Shown here: positions 42,475-51,085 of the stretch, one piece after another
Numbering within the stretch: position 1 is the first letter of the stretch
Layout of the letters: each line of letters begins with the position of its first letter
Assembly (NCBI GenBank): GCA_016722505.1
Contig: JADKJH010000001.1
Span: forward strand, 744,001 to 808,000
Source: Holophagaceae bacterium
GTDB lineage: Bacteria; Acidobacteriota; Holophagae; Holophagales; Holophagaceae
DNA: 64,000 nucleotides
Direction of reading: 5' to 3'
Program-made: the position numbers and the translations under genes
The notes under the pieces: model-generated
What the model was told of the DNA's origin: nothing
The model's input: the letters and a program-made list of their open reading frames with translations, nothing else
Databases searched by the model: none

Positions 42475-43650
42475 TCATTTCGCGCGCCGCGCGATCCTCC
42501 AGGTCAACGGCAGGCCGCAGATCATCAACAGCAGGCCCGCACGCCAACCCCAGGCGAAACTAGTAGCGCCGATGAGCGATCCCAGCAGCAAGCTGCCCAG
42601 GCCGATGCCCGCGTCGAACGCGAACATGAAAGTGCCGAAGGCCGCGCCACGGCGATCCGGTGCCACCACGTTCAGAACCTCGGTGTTGAGCAGCGTGTAG
42701 ACCATGGAATAGCCTGCGCCATACAGCAACGCCGCGACCACATGGCGGGCCAGGCCCAGATGGTTGCCGCCTTGCTCCCAACGGCCTCCAGCGAACGCCA
42801 TGATGCCCATTCCGACGATGGCCAGCAGCAGCATCCAGGGCAACAGGCGGGTGGGCCTTTCCCCGAATCCGGCGGAGGCCATGATCAAGCGCATCACCAC
42901 CATTCCCATCGCCAGGCAGGAAAGAAAAGCCGAAGGCCATTTGAATCCTAGCGAAATGGCTTCCTGGGTGCTGTAGCTGGTCATGGCGCCGTAGCTGAAG
43001 GCCACGAAAAGCAGCACCGAGGAAAGCATCAGCACCGGCCGGTCCGGCCACTGCATGGGCGGTTTTTCATGGCTTTCAAGGTGCGCGTCAGCAGGCAGGA
43101 ACCGCGCAAGCAGGGAAAGCGCAAGAAAGCAGAGCCCCAGCAACAGGCACATGGTGCGGAAGGAGCCATGTTGATAAAGCGCAACGCCCACCGAGGGGCC
43201 GAAGACCACGCCCAGTGGGCTCGCCAGGCCATACCAGCTCATCCCTTTGGCACGTCCATCTTCCGGCAGGATGCCGCCCAGCATGGCCACGGTGGAAGTG
43301 ATGAGCCCCGACCAGACCGCGCCGTGGAATGGAGCCAGCGCGTAGAAGCCCCAGCGCACCGGCAAGAAAGCGTAGGTCGCCATGATCAGCGTGAAGGCCG
43401 TCGCCGAGCCGACAAGCATCCGCCGATGCCCCATGCGATCTGCCATCTGCCCCGTCACCAGCGCTCCGAAACTGGATCCTCCTGTGAAGATCGCCAGGAA
43501 GAGGCCGCTTTCCGCTCGCGAAGCACCCAACTCCAACAGCCGCAGAGGCGCGGTGGGGAAGAGCTGGAAGGCCGCAAAAAAAGTTAAAAAGGTGCACGAC
43601 CAGATGAGCAGGAAGGGACGGGTCCAGAGGGTGGAGCGGAATTCAGGCAT
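42475..43650 (-). CDS. MFS transporter, copy 1
   Basis: A 391-residue protein with twelve predicted membrane helices. The family loop motif between helices 2 and 3 is GQMADRMGHRRMLVG, a typical MFS A-motif (GxxxDRxGxRR). It is similar along its whole length to the next gene (43787-44977), for example FQLFPTAPLRLLELGASRAES versus YQLFPVLPLRLREMGATLAES. Substrate unknown; the group resembles YcaD/arabinose-efflux-like transporters. The two genes are co-directional and separated by a repeat-filled gap. Confidence 0.85.
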   Translation of the reverse strand: MPEFRSTLWTRPFLLIWSCTFLTFFAAFQLFPTAPLRLLELGASRAESGLFLAIFTGGSSFGALVTGQMADRMGHRRMLVGSATAFTLIMATYAFLPVRWGFYALAPFHGAVWSGLITSTVAMLGGILPEDGRAKGMSWYGLASPLGVVFGPSVGVALYQHGSFRTMCLLLGLCFLALSLLARFLPADAHLESHEKPPMQWPDRPVLMLSSVLLFVAFSYGAMTSYSTQEAISLGFKWPSAFLSCLAMGMVVMRLIMASAGFGERPTRLLPWMLLLAIVGMGIMAFAGGRWEQGGNHLGLARHVVAALLYGAGYSMVYTLLNTEVLNVVAPDRRGAAFGTFMFAFDAGIGLGSLLLGSLIGATSFAWGWRAGLLLMICGLPLTWRIARRAK

Positions 43651-43681
43651 GCCCTAAGAATCTCATGGCGGCTCAATGACT

Positions 43682-43787
43682 GGGGTCGAGAGTCGAGAGT
43701 CGAGAGTCGAGAAGTTGAGAAGTCGAAAAGTCGAGAAGTTGAGAAGTTGAAGAGTTGAAAAGTTGAGAAGTTGAGAGTTGAAAGTTT
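43682..43787. repeat. Degenerate purine-rich tandem repeat between MFS genes
   Basis: About fourteen units of 7-8 bases of the type GTCGAGA/GTTGAGAA (for example TCGAGAGTCGAGAGTCGAGA) fill the gap. It is one strand purine-rich, has no coding potential, and ends just inside the 3-prime end of the second MFS gene. Confidence 0.75.
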
Positions 43788-44977
43788 CAAGTCCTGGGGA
43801 TGACTGTATCTGTTCGCTTCGCCAATCGCATGCACAGCAGCCACGCCACCACCAGGCAGGCCGCGCCTGCGCCCCATCCGAAGCGGAAGGAGCGGTGCTG
43901 CATGATCCAGCCGATGGTCAAGCTACCCACGGCGACACCCGCATCAAAGGCTGCGTAAAGCGCGCCCACCGCGGCACCTCTGCGCGCGGCGGAGCTTCGG
44001 GTCATCACTGCGGAAAAAATCAGCGTGTGGACAATGCCGTAGCCTCCGCCATAGATCAAGGCGCCCATGATGTGGCGGGCCAGTCCCAGGTCCAGGCCCA
44101 AAAAGACGCCCCCGGGCATGGCCGCTAGGACCAGATTCCCCAGGAAAGCCATCGCCATCATCCCCGGCACCAAGCGGATTGGATCGGCGCCCAACCCGCG
44201 AAGCCCCAGGATGAACCGCATCCCGACCATGCCCAGGGCAAAACAGGTGAGCAGCGCCGACGGCCAGGCCAGATGCAACGCCAGAGCCTCCTGCGCCGCA
44301 TAGGGAGGCATGGGGCCGTAGCTCAACGCCAGCAGGAAAAGAATCGCAGCGGGCAGCCAGACACTGCGCTCGGGCAGGCTCAAATTCAGGGGCGGCCGCT
44401 CGGTTTTTGGGGGATCCTTCGGCAACCTTCCCACCAGCACGTGCGAGGCGACAAACGCGACGCCAAGCAGCGCCATCTGCCAGTGAAAGCCTAGGTGCGG
44501 GAAGAGCCACAAGCCCAAGAGCGGCCCTACGGCCACGCCACCGGGGCTGGCCAGGCCAAAAAGCGATAGTCCTTCAGCGCGGTGGCCATCCGGCAGCAGT
44601 CCGCCCACTTCCGCCACCGAAGCTGTGCGCAGCCCCGACCAAAGCAAGCCATGCAAAGGCGCCAACACATAGAATCCCCAACGCCCGGGCATCACCGCGT
44701 AGGCGAAGAAACAGGCCGCACAGAATAGCGAGGCGCCGCGCAGCACCCGCCGCTGCCCCAGCCGGTCTCCCAGCGGGCCCGTGAACAGCGCGCCCAACCC
44801 TGATCCCACCGTGAAGGCCGCCATGAACCGCCCGCTCTCCGCCAGCGTCGCGCCCATTTCCCTTAAGCGCAGCGGCAGCACGGGAAAAAGCTGGTATCCC
44901 GCCGCAAAAATGAAGAAGTAAAAACCCCAGAGAATGAGGAATGAACGGGATTTCAGTACCGAACGGACCTTATGCAT
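43787..44977 (-). CDS. MFS transporter, copy 2
   Basis: A 396-residue protein with twelve membrane helices and the A-motif GPLGDRLGQRRVLRG. It is a paralogue of the 42475-43650 transporter; the conserved blocks RWGFYVLAPLHGLLWSGL and RRGAAVGALYAAFDAGVAVGS correspond to RWGFYALAPFHGAVWSGL and RRGAAFGTFMFAFDAGIGLGS there. It probably arose by tandem duplication. Substrate unknown. ATG 44977 is the first in-frame start. Confidence 0.85.
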   Translation of the reverse strand: MHKVRSVLKSRSFLILWGFYFFIFAAGYQLFPVLPLRLREMGATLAESGRFMAAFTVGSGLGALFTGPLGDRLGQRRVLRGASLFCAACFFAYAVMPGRWGFYVLAPLHGLLWSGLRTASVAEVGGLLPDGHRAEGLSLFGLASPGGVAVGPLLGLWLFPHLGFHWQMALLGVAFVASHVLVGRLPKDPPKTERPPLNLSLPERSVWLPAAILFLLALSYGPMPPYAAQEALALHLAWPSALLTCFALGMVGMRFILGLRGLGADPIRLVPGMMAMAFLGNLVLAAMPGGVFLGLDLGLARHIMGALIYGGGYGIVHTLIFSAVMTRSSAARRGAAVGALYAAFDAGVAVGSLTIGWIMQHRSFRFGWGAGAACLVVAWLLCMRLAKRTDTVIPRT

Positions 44978-45187
44978 GCGCAGCCTGGATCCGCAGAGCG
45001 AAGCGGCCGAAGAAGCTCCACGACAGCGGGATGGCGGACGGCGATTGCCCTATTCGGCATTCTGGCATAGCAACAGGCTACCCGACCCCTTGCTGCGGCC
45101 CCAGCCATGCTTGGTTGCCGGGACACTTCATTCCTAAATGAATCTAATCTCCCGCGATACCCTGGAGTTTTCGTCCCAGAGGCATCC

Positions 45188-46711
45188 ATGAATCCCGAAC
45201 AACTCCAATCCGAAGTCGAACGCATCCGCAAAGGCGGCCACGCCAAGGCGCACGAAAAGAACGCCGAAGTGGGCAAGCTTTTCGCGCGAGAGCGGGTGCG
45301 CCTGCTGGTGGACGAGGGCAGCTTTGTAGAGGACGGCCTCTTCGCCAACGCGCTGCACAAGGAGCTTCCGGCGGATGGCGTAGTGACCGGCACGGCGACG
45401 GTGGGCGGCCGTCCGGTGGCGCTCATGGCCAACGATTCAACCATCAAGGCGGGCAGCTGGGGCGCGCGGACGGTGGAGAAGATCATCCGCATCCAGGAAG
45501 TGGCCATGCGGCAGAAAGTCCCGATGCTTTATCTGGTGGATAGCGCCGGAGCGCGCATCACCGATCAGCTCGACATGTTTCCGGGCCGCCGCCATGCGGG
45601 AACCATCTTCCATATGGAAGTGGCGCTTTCGGGACTGGTGCCGCAGGTCTGCCTGCTCTTCGGGCCTTCCGCGGCGGGCGGCGCCTACATCCCGGCCTTC
45701 TGCGACGTGGTGATGATGATCGAGGGCAACGCGAGCATGTACCTGGGCTCGCCCCGCATGGCGGAGATGGTCATCGGCGAGAAGATCAGCCTCGAGGACC
45801 TGGGCGGCGCGCGCATGCACTGCTCCATTTCCGGCTGCGGGGATTTCCTCTGCAAGACGGAAGCGGAGGCCATCGAGCTGTGCAAGAAGTACATCGCCTA
45901 CTTCCCCCAGCATTGCGAAGACTCGCTGCCCGTAGGAGATTCCAAGCCTGTCGCGGCCAAAGCGAAACCACTTTCCCACATCGTGCCCACTGACATCAAC
46001 ACCGCCTTCCAGATGAAGGATTTCATCGAAGGCCTGGTGGATGATGGCTCCTTCCTGGAGATCAAGAAACTCTATGCGGGCGAAATCATCACAGGGCTGG
46101 CGCGCATGGACGGCAAACCCGTGGGCATCGTGGCCAACCAGCCAAGGGTCAAGGGCGGCGTGCTGTTCGTGGACAGCGCCGACAAAGCCACGCGATTCAT
46201 GACCCTCTGCGATGCCTTCGGCATCCCACTGGTTTTCCTGAGCGATGTGCCGGGCTTCATGATCGGCAGCGCCGTGGAAAAGCAGGGCATCATCCGCCAC
46301 GGCGCCAAGATGATCTCGGCCATGGCGTCGTGCAGCACGCCGCGCTTTTGCGTGGTGGTGCGGAAAGCGTATGGAGCGGGCCTCTATGCCATGAGCGGCC
46401 CGGGCTTCGACCCCGATGCCACGCTCGCTCTGCCCACCGCCAGCATCGCCGTCATGGGCGCCGAGGCTGCCGTGAACGCCGTCTTCGCCAACAAGATCGC
46501 CGACAAGCCCGAAGAGGAACGCGCCGCCTACATCCAAGCCCTGCGCGATGAATACAACGAAGACGTGGACCTGAAGCGCCTGGGCGCCAATTTGCACGTA
46601 GACGCCATCGTGGATCCGGGCGACTTGCGCGGCGAACTCATCACCCGCTTGTCCCGCGCCCGCCGCCGCGAGACCTGGCCCGTGAAGCGGCGCAGCGTCA
46701 CGCCGGTGTGA
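45188..46711 (+). CDS. Acyl-CoA carboxylase carboxyltransferase (beta) subunit
   Basis: From ATG 45188 the protein has about 507 residues and the two-part crotonase-like carboxyltransferase fold. N half: KAHEKNAEVGKLFARERVRLL, VDSAGARITDQLDMFPGR and FGPSAAGGAYIPAFCDVV. C half: IVANQPRVKGGVLFVDSADKA, FLSDVPGFMIGSAVEKQGII, KAYGAGLYAMSGPGFDPDA and TASIAVMGAEAAVNAVFANKI. It matches propionyl/acetyl-CoA carboxylase beta and methylmalonyl-CoA carboxyltransferase 12S. No biotin carboxylase or biotin-carrier gene is adjacent, so its partners lie elsewhere. The Acs-type enzyme at 7.3 kb could supply its substrate; this is inference. Confidence 0.88.
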   Translation: MNPEQLQSEVERIRKGGHAKAHEKNAEVGKLFARERVRLLVDEGSFVEDGLFANALHKELPADGVVTGTATVGGRPVALMANDSTIKAGSWGARTVEKIIRIQEVAMRQKVPMLYLVDSAGARITDQLDMFPGRRHAGTIFHMEVALSGLVPQVCLLFGPSAAGGAYIPAFCDVVMMIEGNASMYLGSPRMAEMVIGEKISLEDLGGARMHCSISGCGDFLCKTEAEAIELCKKYIAYFPQHCEDSLPVGDSKPVAAKAKPLSHIVPTDINTAFQMKDFIEGLVDDGSFLEIKKLYAGEIITGLARMDGKPVGIVANQPRVKGGVLFVDSADKATRFMTLCDAFGIPLVFLSDVPGFMIGSAVEKQGIIRHGAKMISAMASCSTPRFCVVVRKAYGAGLYAMSGPGFDPDATLALPTASIAVMGAEAAVNAVFANKIADKPEEERAAYIQALRDEYNEDVDLKRLGANLHVDAIVDPGDLRGELITRLSRARRRETWPVKRRSVTPV

Positions 46712-46805
46712 CCGGCCTCCCAGTTTCACAAGAGGCACCCAATTACCCAATTGGGGGATTGCCCTATTCCCCCTAGCGAACTATTCTCGAATCTGGAGGC
46801 TCTCC

Positions 46806-47072
46806 ATGAATCCAGTTCTGACTCCCGATGCCCGCCGCCGGATCACGCTTCCGGCCCTGCCTGGCCTGGATCAGCCGCTGGAAATCCATGCGCAGCCGGA
46901 CGGCAACTACCTCCTCGTGCCCGTGGCCACGGTGCCTTTGAGCGAAGCCTGGGCCTGGACGCCGGGAGCCTTGGCTAAGACGAAGACAGGCTTGAACGAG
47001 CACCATGCGGGCAAGGGGATCGCTTCGACTTCCAGCAAGGGGGCTGCTTTCCTCAAGAAGCTGGAGAAATAA
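46806..47072 (+). CDS. Small AbrB/MazE-like protein, possible antitoxin
   Basis: An 88-residue protein; ATG 46806 has GGAGG upstream. The first half, RRRITLPALPGLDQPLEIHA then QPDGNYLLVPVATVP, resembles the SpoVT/AbrB swapped-hairpin DNA-binding fold. The C-terminal half is a basic tail rich in Lys/Thr/Ser. The next gene begins at the base after its TAA, typical of a toxin-antitoxin operon. The identification rests on fold pattern and gene arrangement and is tentative. Confidence 0.5.
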   Translation: MNPVLTPDARRRITLPALPGLDQPLEIHAQPDGNYLLVPVATVPLSEAWAWTPGALAKTKTGLNEHHAGKGIASTSSKGAAFLKKLEK

Positions 47073-47369
47073 GTGGAGCTTGAAATCCAGCCCACCTTGA
47101 TGGCGGATGCGCTTGGGGCCGAGGCGCCAGTCCGGAAAGCCCTGGCCAAGCTCATCCGCACCATCGAACGTTTAGACGAACAAGAACTGCGTTCCCATAA
47201 AGGCATCCATCTCCACCGCATCCAAAACCAATCCGACCCGGTTTCCGGCCTACCGTTGGAATCCGTTGAACTGACCCGCAGCGCCCGCGTGAAGTGCATG
47301 GTGAAAGGGCGCTGCCTGGTGCTCCTTTCACTCCACACCGATCACGATGAGGCGTACAAGAAGCGTTAA
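47073..47369 (+). CDS. Small basic protein, possible RelE/HigB-like toxin
   Basis: A 98-residue protein starting at GTG 47073 directly after the stop of the previous gene. The end KCMVKGRCLVLLSLHTDHDEAYKKR looks like the beta-strand and C-terminal catalytic region of RelE/HigB-type mRNA interferases. The first half is helical (ALAKLIRTIERLDEQEL). Toxin function is inferred from size, charge, the C-terminal pattern and the tight pairing with an AbrB-like gene. It is convergent with the UPF0149 gene (4-base overlap). Confidence 0.5.
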   Translation: MELEIQPTLMADALGAEAPVRKALAKLIRTIERLDEQELRSHKGIHLHRIQNQSDPVSGLPLESVELTRSARVKCMVKGRCLVLLSLHTDHDEAYKKR

Positions 47370-47968
47370 GAGCCGTCTCTGATCGGCGTGGTCTCCACGC
47401 GCATCGTCCCGGCCTCCTGTTTCCGCTCCACCAGCCAGTGATCGTGCAGCACCTGGATGCCATCGCGGATGAACATGTAATAGCTTTCACGCTCCTTATG
47501 GCTGAATACGGGGAACGGTCCATATAACGCCCCCGCGAGCATCTGGATGCTGTGGACATAGATATCGAACTGGGGCTGTTCCGACAGCCGCTCCCACGCT
47601 TCAGCGAAGAAGGTCGTGCCCCACATGAAACCCCGGCACCAGGCAGAACCCTTCTGATCCTTGGGCGTCTGGAAGATCCAAAGCGCAGGCATCCGACCGT
47701 CCAGCAAAGTGGAGGCCAGATGGTTCCATCGCCGCATCATGAACCCAACGATCCGGCGCGCGCTTTCTTCGTTCGTGAATTCGGACTTGCCTAGCACCAC
47801 CGGCAGGTACGCGCTCGGCATTACGGTCTCTGGCCCGATGACCAGGGCCGTGAAGAAGCCATCCAAGGCTTCTGGCCCCAACCCTCCTGCCGGAGCCGCC
47901 GTACCGCCCAGGTAGGTCCAGAGCGCCTGGCGTTCCTTGGGGGAAAGCGGGCAATCCAGATGGTTCAT
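47366..47968 (-). CDS. UPF0149 (YecA/YgfB-like) protein
   Basis: A 200-residue protein. CPLSPKERQALWTYLGGT, then LDGFFTALVIGPETVMPSAYL and WCRGFMWGTTFFAEAWERL match the UPF0149/YecA family, small helical proteins without an established reaction. The C-terminal SEC-C-like zinc motif of some YecA proteins is absent. It lies between the toxin-antitoxin-like pair and cas3, on the opposite strand to both. Confidence 0.8.
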   Translation of the reverse strand: MNHLDCPLSPKERQALWTYLGGTAAPAGGLGPEALDGFFTALVIGPETVMPSAYLPVVLGKSEFTNEESARRIVGFMMRRWNHLASTLLDGRMPALWIFQTPKDQKGSAWCRGFMWGTTFFAEAWERLSEQPQFDIYVHSIQMLAGALYGPFPVFSHKERESYYMFIRDGIQVLHDHWLVERKQEAGTMRVETTPIRDGS

Positions 47969-48063
47969 AGCGGGCTCCTTGAGAGAAGCGAGTAGATTCG
48001 ATTCACGAATGCAACACCTACAGACAGTGGCTAGGGGATATCGGTGTCCTCACCAGAAGGATT

Positions 48064-50352
48064 ATGTCTCCTGAAAGGCTTGGTATGAATGCACACACAA
48101 ATTTGATGAATCGCAAGCCCCTAGCGCATGTCCGCCAACTCACCGATGGGACTTGGCAGGAACACCCCTTGGCTGGCCATCTGCTCGGGACCGCCAAACG
48201 CGCCGCAGCCTTCGCCGAACCCTTCAAGAACGCGGATTGGGCCTACCAGTCGGGTCTCTGGCACGATCTGGGGAAGTTCAACCCAGCTTGGCAGACCTAT
48301 CTGAAGGGGAAGAGTGGGTATGACCCCGAAGCCCACCTAGAAGGTGTATCGGGCAAACTGGACCACAGTTCCGCAGGTGCACTGCATGCTACCGGACATC
48401 TCGGGCCTGCGGGCCGGGTCCTTGCCTATCTCATCGCCGGGCACCATGCGGGACTTCCGGATTGGGGCCACGAGATTGGAATAGGTGGCTCTTTGTCCGT
48501 TCGGTTGAATGCCGTGGAGAACCTGGCCAAGGCCTCGGAAGGCGAAATTTCACGGGACCTTCTCGATCCACCCGTTCTCACGAGCCGCCCCTGTGTGGAT
48601 GAGCAACACTTCCACCTATGGATCCGCATGCTCTTCTCCTGCCTCGTGGATGCAGACTTCCTTGATACCGAAGCTTTCATGAATCCCGAGAAGGCCGAAG
48701 GTCGGGGCGCCATGATCGAAGATTTGGTTTCCCTCAAGGCTCGCTTCGACGCATACATGACCGTGAAGCAGGGCGGAGCCGCCGATACACCCGTGAATCA
48801 CGTCCGCCGGGATGTGCTGGCCGCATGTCGGGCCGGGAGCGGCCTGGAGCCAGGACTATTCTCCCTTACTGTACCCACGGGCGGTGGCAAGACGCTGGCC
48901 TCCATGGCCTTCGCCTTAGAACACGCCGTTCGTTTCAACAAGCGCCGGATCATCGTGGTCATCCCCTACACCAGCATCATCGAACAGACCGCCGCCGAGT
49001 TGCGCAAGGTGTTCGGAGACGCTGCGGTGCTAGAACACCACAGCAACCTGGATCCCGAAAAGGAAAGCCCCCAGAGCCGTTTGGCCTCCGAAAATTGGGA
49101 TGCACCCATCATCGTCACGACCAACGTCCAGTTCTTCGAAAGCCTCTTTGCCTCCCGCACCTCCGCCTGCCGCAAGCTCCACAACCTGGTGGACAGCGTG
49201 GTGATTCTGGATGAAGCCCAGATGTTGCCCCCGGAATATCTGCGGCCCATCCTGGGCGTCCTCCAGGGACTCACGATGAATTTCGGCGTCTCCGCACTGC
49301 TATGCACCGCAACCCAGCCTGCTTTGGTGGGCCGCATCGGATCCCAGAAGGCAGCGTTCCAAGGCCTGGAAAGAGTGCGGGAACTGATGCCGAATCCAGG
49401 CGAGCTATCCAGGAGCCTGCGCCGTGTCACCTTGAGGCCCCAGCATCCAGAGCTGGTGCCCGTGGTCTGGAAAGACCTTGCGATGGAGCTTTCCCGACAC
49501 GACCAAGTTCTCTGCATCGTGAACACACGGAAGGATTGCCGGGATCTGCAGGCCCTGATGCCCGAAGGCACCATTCATCTTTCGGCCCTCATGTGTGCCG
49601 AACATCGCAGCGATGTTATTACTCTCATCAAAGCCTTGCTTAAACTCGGGTGGCCCATCCGTGTCATCAGCACGCAGTTGGTGGAAGCTGGCGTGGACAT
49701 TGATTTCCCGGTGGTCTACCGGGCCATGGCGGGGCTGGATTCCATCGCCCAGGCTGCAGGGCGCTGCAACCGTGAGGGCAAGCTGAACGAATCAGGGCGA
49801 TTGGGTGATGTCGTTTACTTTGCGCCGCCCAAACCCGCGCCGCCTGGGCTATTGAGGAAGGGCGAGGAAGCTGGCCATGAAATGCTTCGCTGCTTCCCAG
49901 AACTCGTGGCGAACCTCGATCCCGAAGCCTTCAAGCACTACTTCGAATGCTTCTTTGGCCGCGTCAACAGCTTCGACGCTAAGGACATGAAGGGCCTACT
50001 GGAGGATGATGCCCAAGCAGGCCAGTTCCAGTTCCGGACCGCTGCCACCAGATTCCTGCTCATTGATGATCAAGCCCAGCGCGCGCTGCTCGTCTGGTAT
50101 CCGCCCCAGAAGGCTGAAATCCAGCGGCTGCTGGAAGAACTGCGGTCCAGCGGCCCCAGTCGGGTTCGAATGCGCAAGCTCCAGCGCTATACCGTGAACA
50201 TTTCTGAACGGACTTTCAGAGCCTTGCAGGATCGTGGCGAGATCCTGGAATATGGCGGCATTTGGGCCCAAGCCGTGGATGGGCTTTACGACCCGAGGTT
50301 GGGCCTCTGCCCCGATGGTTCCGCATGGAATCCGGAAACATACATCCCTTAA
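48064..50352 (+). CDS. cas3: Cas3 helicase-nuclease, type I-C
   Basis: This 762-residue protein unwinds and degrades DNA after Cascade binding. The N-terminal HD nuclease has HPLAGHLLGTAKRAA and WHDLGKFNPAWQTYL. The superfamily 2 helicase has Walker A VPTGGGKTLAS, motif II VILDEAQ, SALLCTATQPALVG (motif III) and QAAGRCNREGKLN (motif VI). ATG 48064 has AGAAGG upstream; ATG 48085 (MNAHTN) and ATG 48106 are alternatives. It begins the complete I-C operon and is the only cas gene separated from its neighbour by more than 20 bases. Confidence 0.95.
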   Translation: MSPERLGMNAHTNLMNRKPLAHVRQLTDGTWQEHPLAGHLLGTAKRAAAFAEPFKNADWAYQSGLWHDLGKFNPAWQTYLKGKSGYDPEAHLEGVSGKLDHSSAGALHATGHLGPAGRVLAYLIAGHHAGLPDWGHEIGIGGSLSVRLNAVENLAKASEGEISRDLLDPPVLTSRPCVDEQHFHLWIRMLFSCLVDADFLDTEAFMNPEKAEGRGAMIEDLVSLKARFDAYMTVKQGGAADTPVNHVRRDVLAACRAGSGLEPGLFSLTVPTGGGKTLASMAFALEHAVRFNKRRIIVVIPYTSIIEQTAAELRKVFGDAAVLEHHSNLDPEKESPQSRLASENWDAPIIVTTNVQFFESLFASRTSACRKLHNLVDSVVILDEAQMLPPEYLRPILGVLQGLTMNFGVSALLCTATQPALVGRIGSQKAAFQGLERVRELMPNPGELSRSLRRVTLRPQHPELVPVVWKDLAMELSRHDQVLCIVNTRKDCRDLQALMPEGTIHLSALMCAEHRSDVITLIKALLKLGWPIRVISTQLVEAGVDIDFPVVYRAMAGLDSIAQAAGRCNREGKLNESGRLGDVVYFAPPKPAPPGLLRKGEEAGHEMLRCFPELVANLDPEAFKHYFECFFGRVNSFDAKDMKGLLEDDAQAGQFQFRTAATRFLLIDDQAQRALLVWYPPQKAEIQRLLEELRSSGPSRVRMRKLQRYTVNISERTFRALQDRGEILEYGGIWAQAVDGLYDPRLGLCPDGSAWNPETYIP

Positions 50353-50374
50353 ACCGAACCGCTAGGAGGCACCA

Positions 50375-51085
50375 ATGGAACATTGGGATAAATGCTACTG
50401 CCTGGAGGTACGCGGCGATTTCGCCTGCTTCACCCGCCCGGAGATGAAGGTGGAGCGGGTGAGCTACGACGTCATGACGCCGTCCGCTGCCCGCGCCATC
50501 TTCGAAGCCATTTTATGGAAACCCGCCATCCATTGGGCTGTACGCAAGATCGAGGTGCTGAACCAAATCCAGTGGACCTCCGTGCGGCGCAACGAAGTGG
50601 GGGCCGTCATGAGCGGCAAGAATGGACTTTTCATCGAGGACAACCGTCAGCAAAGGGCGGGCCTTTTCCTGCGGGATGTGGCCTACCGCCTACACGCGGA
50701 CCTGGTGTACATTCCGCCTGGGAAACGCCCCACATCGCTTCACCCTTTGCCCGAGAGTCTGGAAGATCCCGAGGAAAGGATTCTGCGGGGCCGGGAGGAG
50801 AACCCCGGCAAATACCAGGCGATGTTCGAGCGCCGTGCCCGCAAGGGCCAGTCTTTCAACCAGCCCTACCTGGGCTGCCGGGAGTTCAGCGCAACATCCG
50901 TGCGCCTGGTGGAAGACCTGAGTCGGGAACCAGCGCCCATACCCGAGACGCGTGAACTAGGCTTCATGCTCTACGACCTGGATTTCTCAGCCGAAGGAGG
51001 CCCGGCCCCGGCCTTCTTCCGGGCGAAGCTGGAAAAGGGCGCCGTGGAGGTGCCCGACTGGGATAGCCCCGAGGTGCGGCGATGA
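50375..51085 (+). CDS. cas5c: Cas5c (Cas5d), crRNA processing and Cascade subunit
   Basis: A 236-residue RAMP protein. In type I-C it cuts pre-crRNA, as Cas6 is absent. Features: EVRGDFACFTRPEMKVERVSY at the start, SVRRNEVGAVMSGKNGLFIE and LRDVAYRLHADLVYIP, and the Gln/Phe/Leu-rich SFNQPYLGCREFSATSV, all characteristic of Cas5d. It is preceded by TAGGAGG and its stop overlaps the cas8c start by four bases. Confidence 0.93.
   Translation: MEHWDKCYCLEVRGDFACFTRPEMKVERVSYDVMTPSAARAIFEAILWKPAIHWAVRKIEVLNQIQWTSVRRNEVGAVMSGKNGLFIEDNRQQRAGLFLRDVAYRLHADLVYIPPGKRPTSLHPLPESLEDPEERILRGREENPGKYQAMFERRARKGQSFNQPYLGCREFSATSVRLVEDLSREPAPIPETRELGFMLYDLDFSAEGGPAPAFFRAKLEKGAVEVPDWDSPEVRR

Noticed and set aside
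43682..43787. A second CRISPR-like array between the MFS genes
   Set aside because: Units are only 7-8 bases, degenerate, and without spacers.
50162..50172. GGTTCGAATG as a tRNA T-loop
   Set aside because: It lies inside cas3 coding sequence, with no acceptor or anticodon stem around it.
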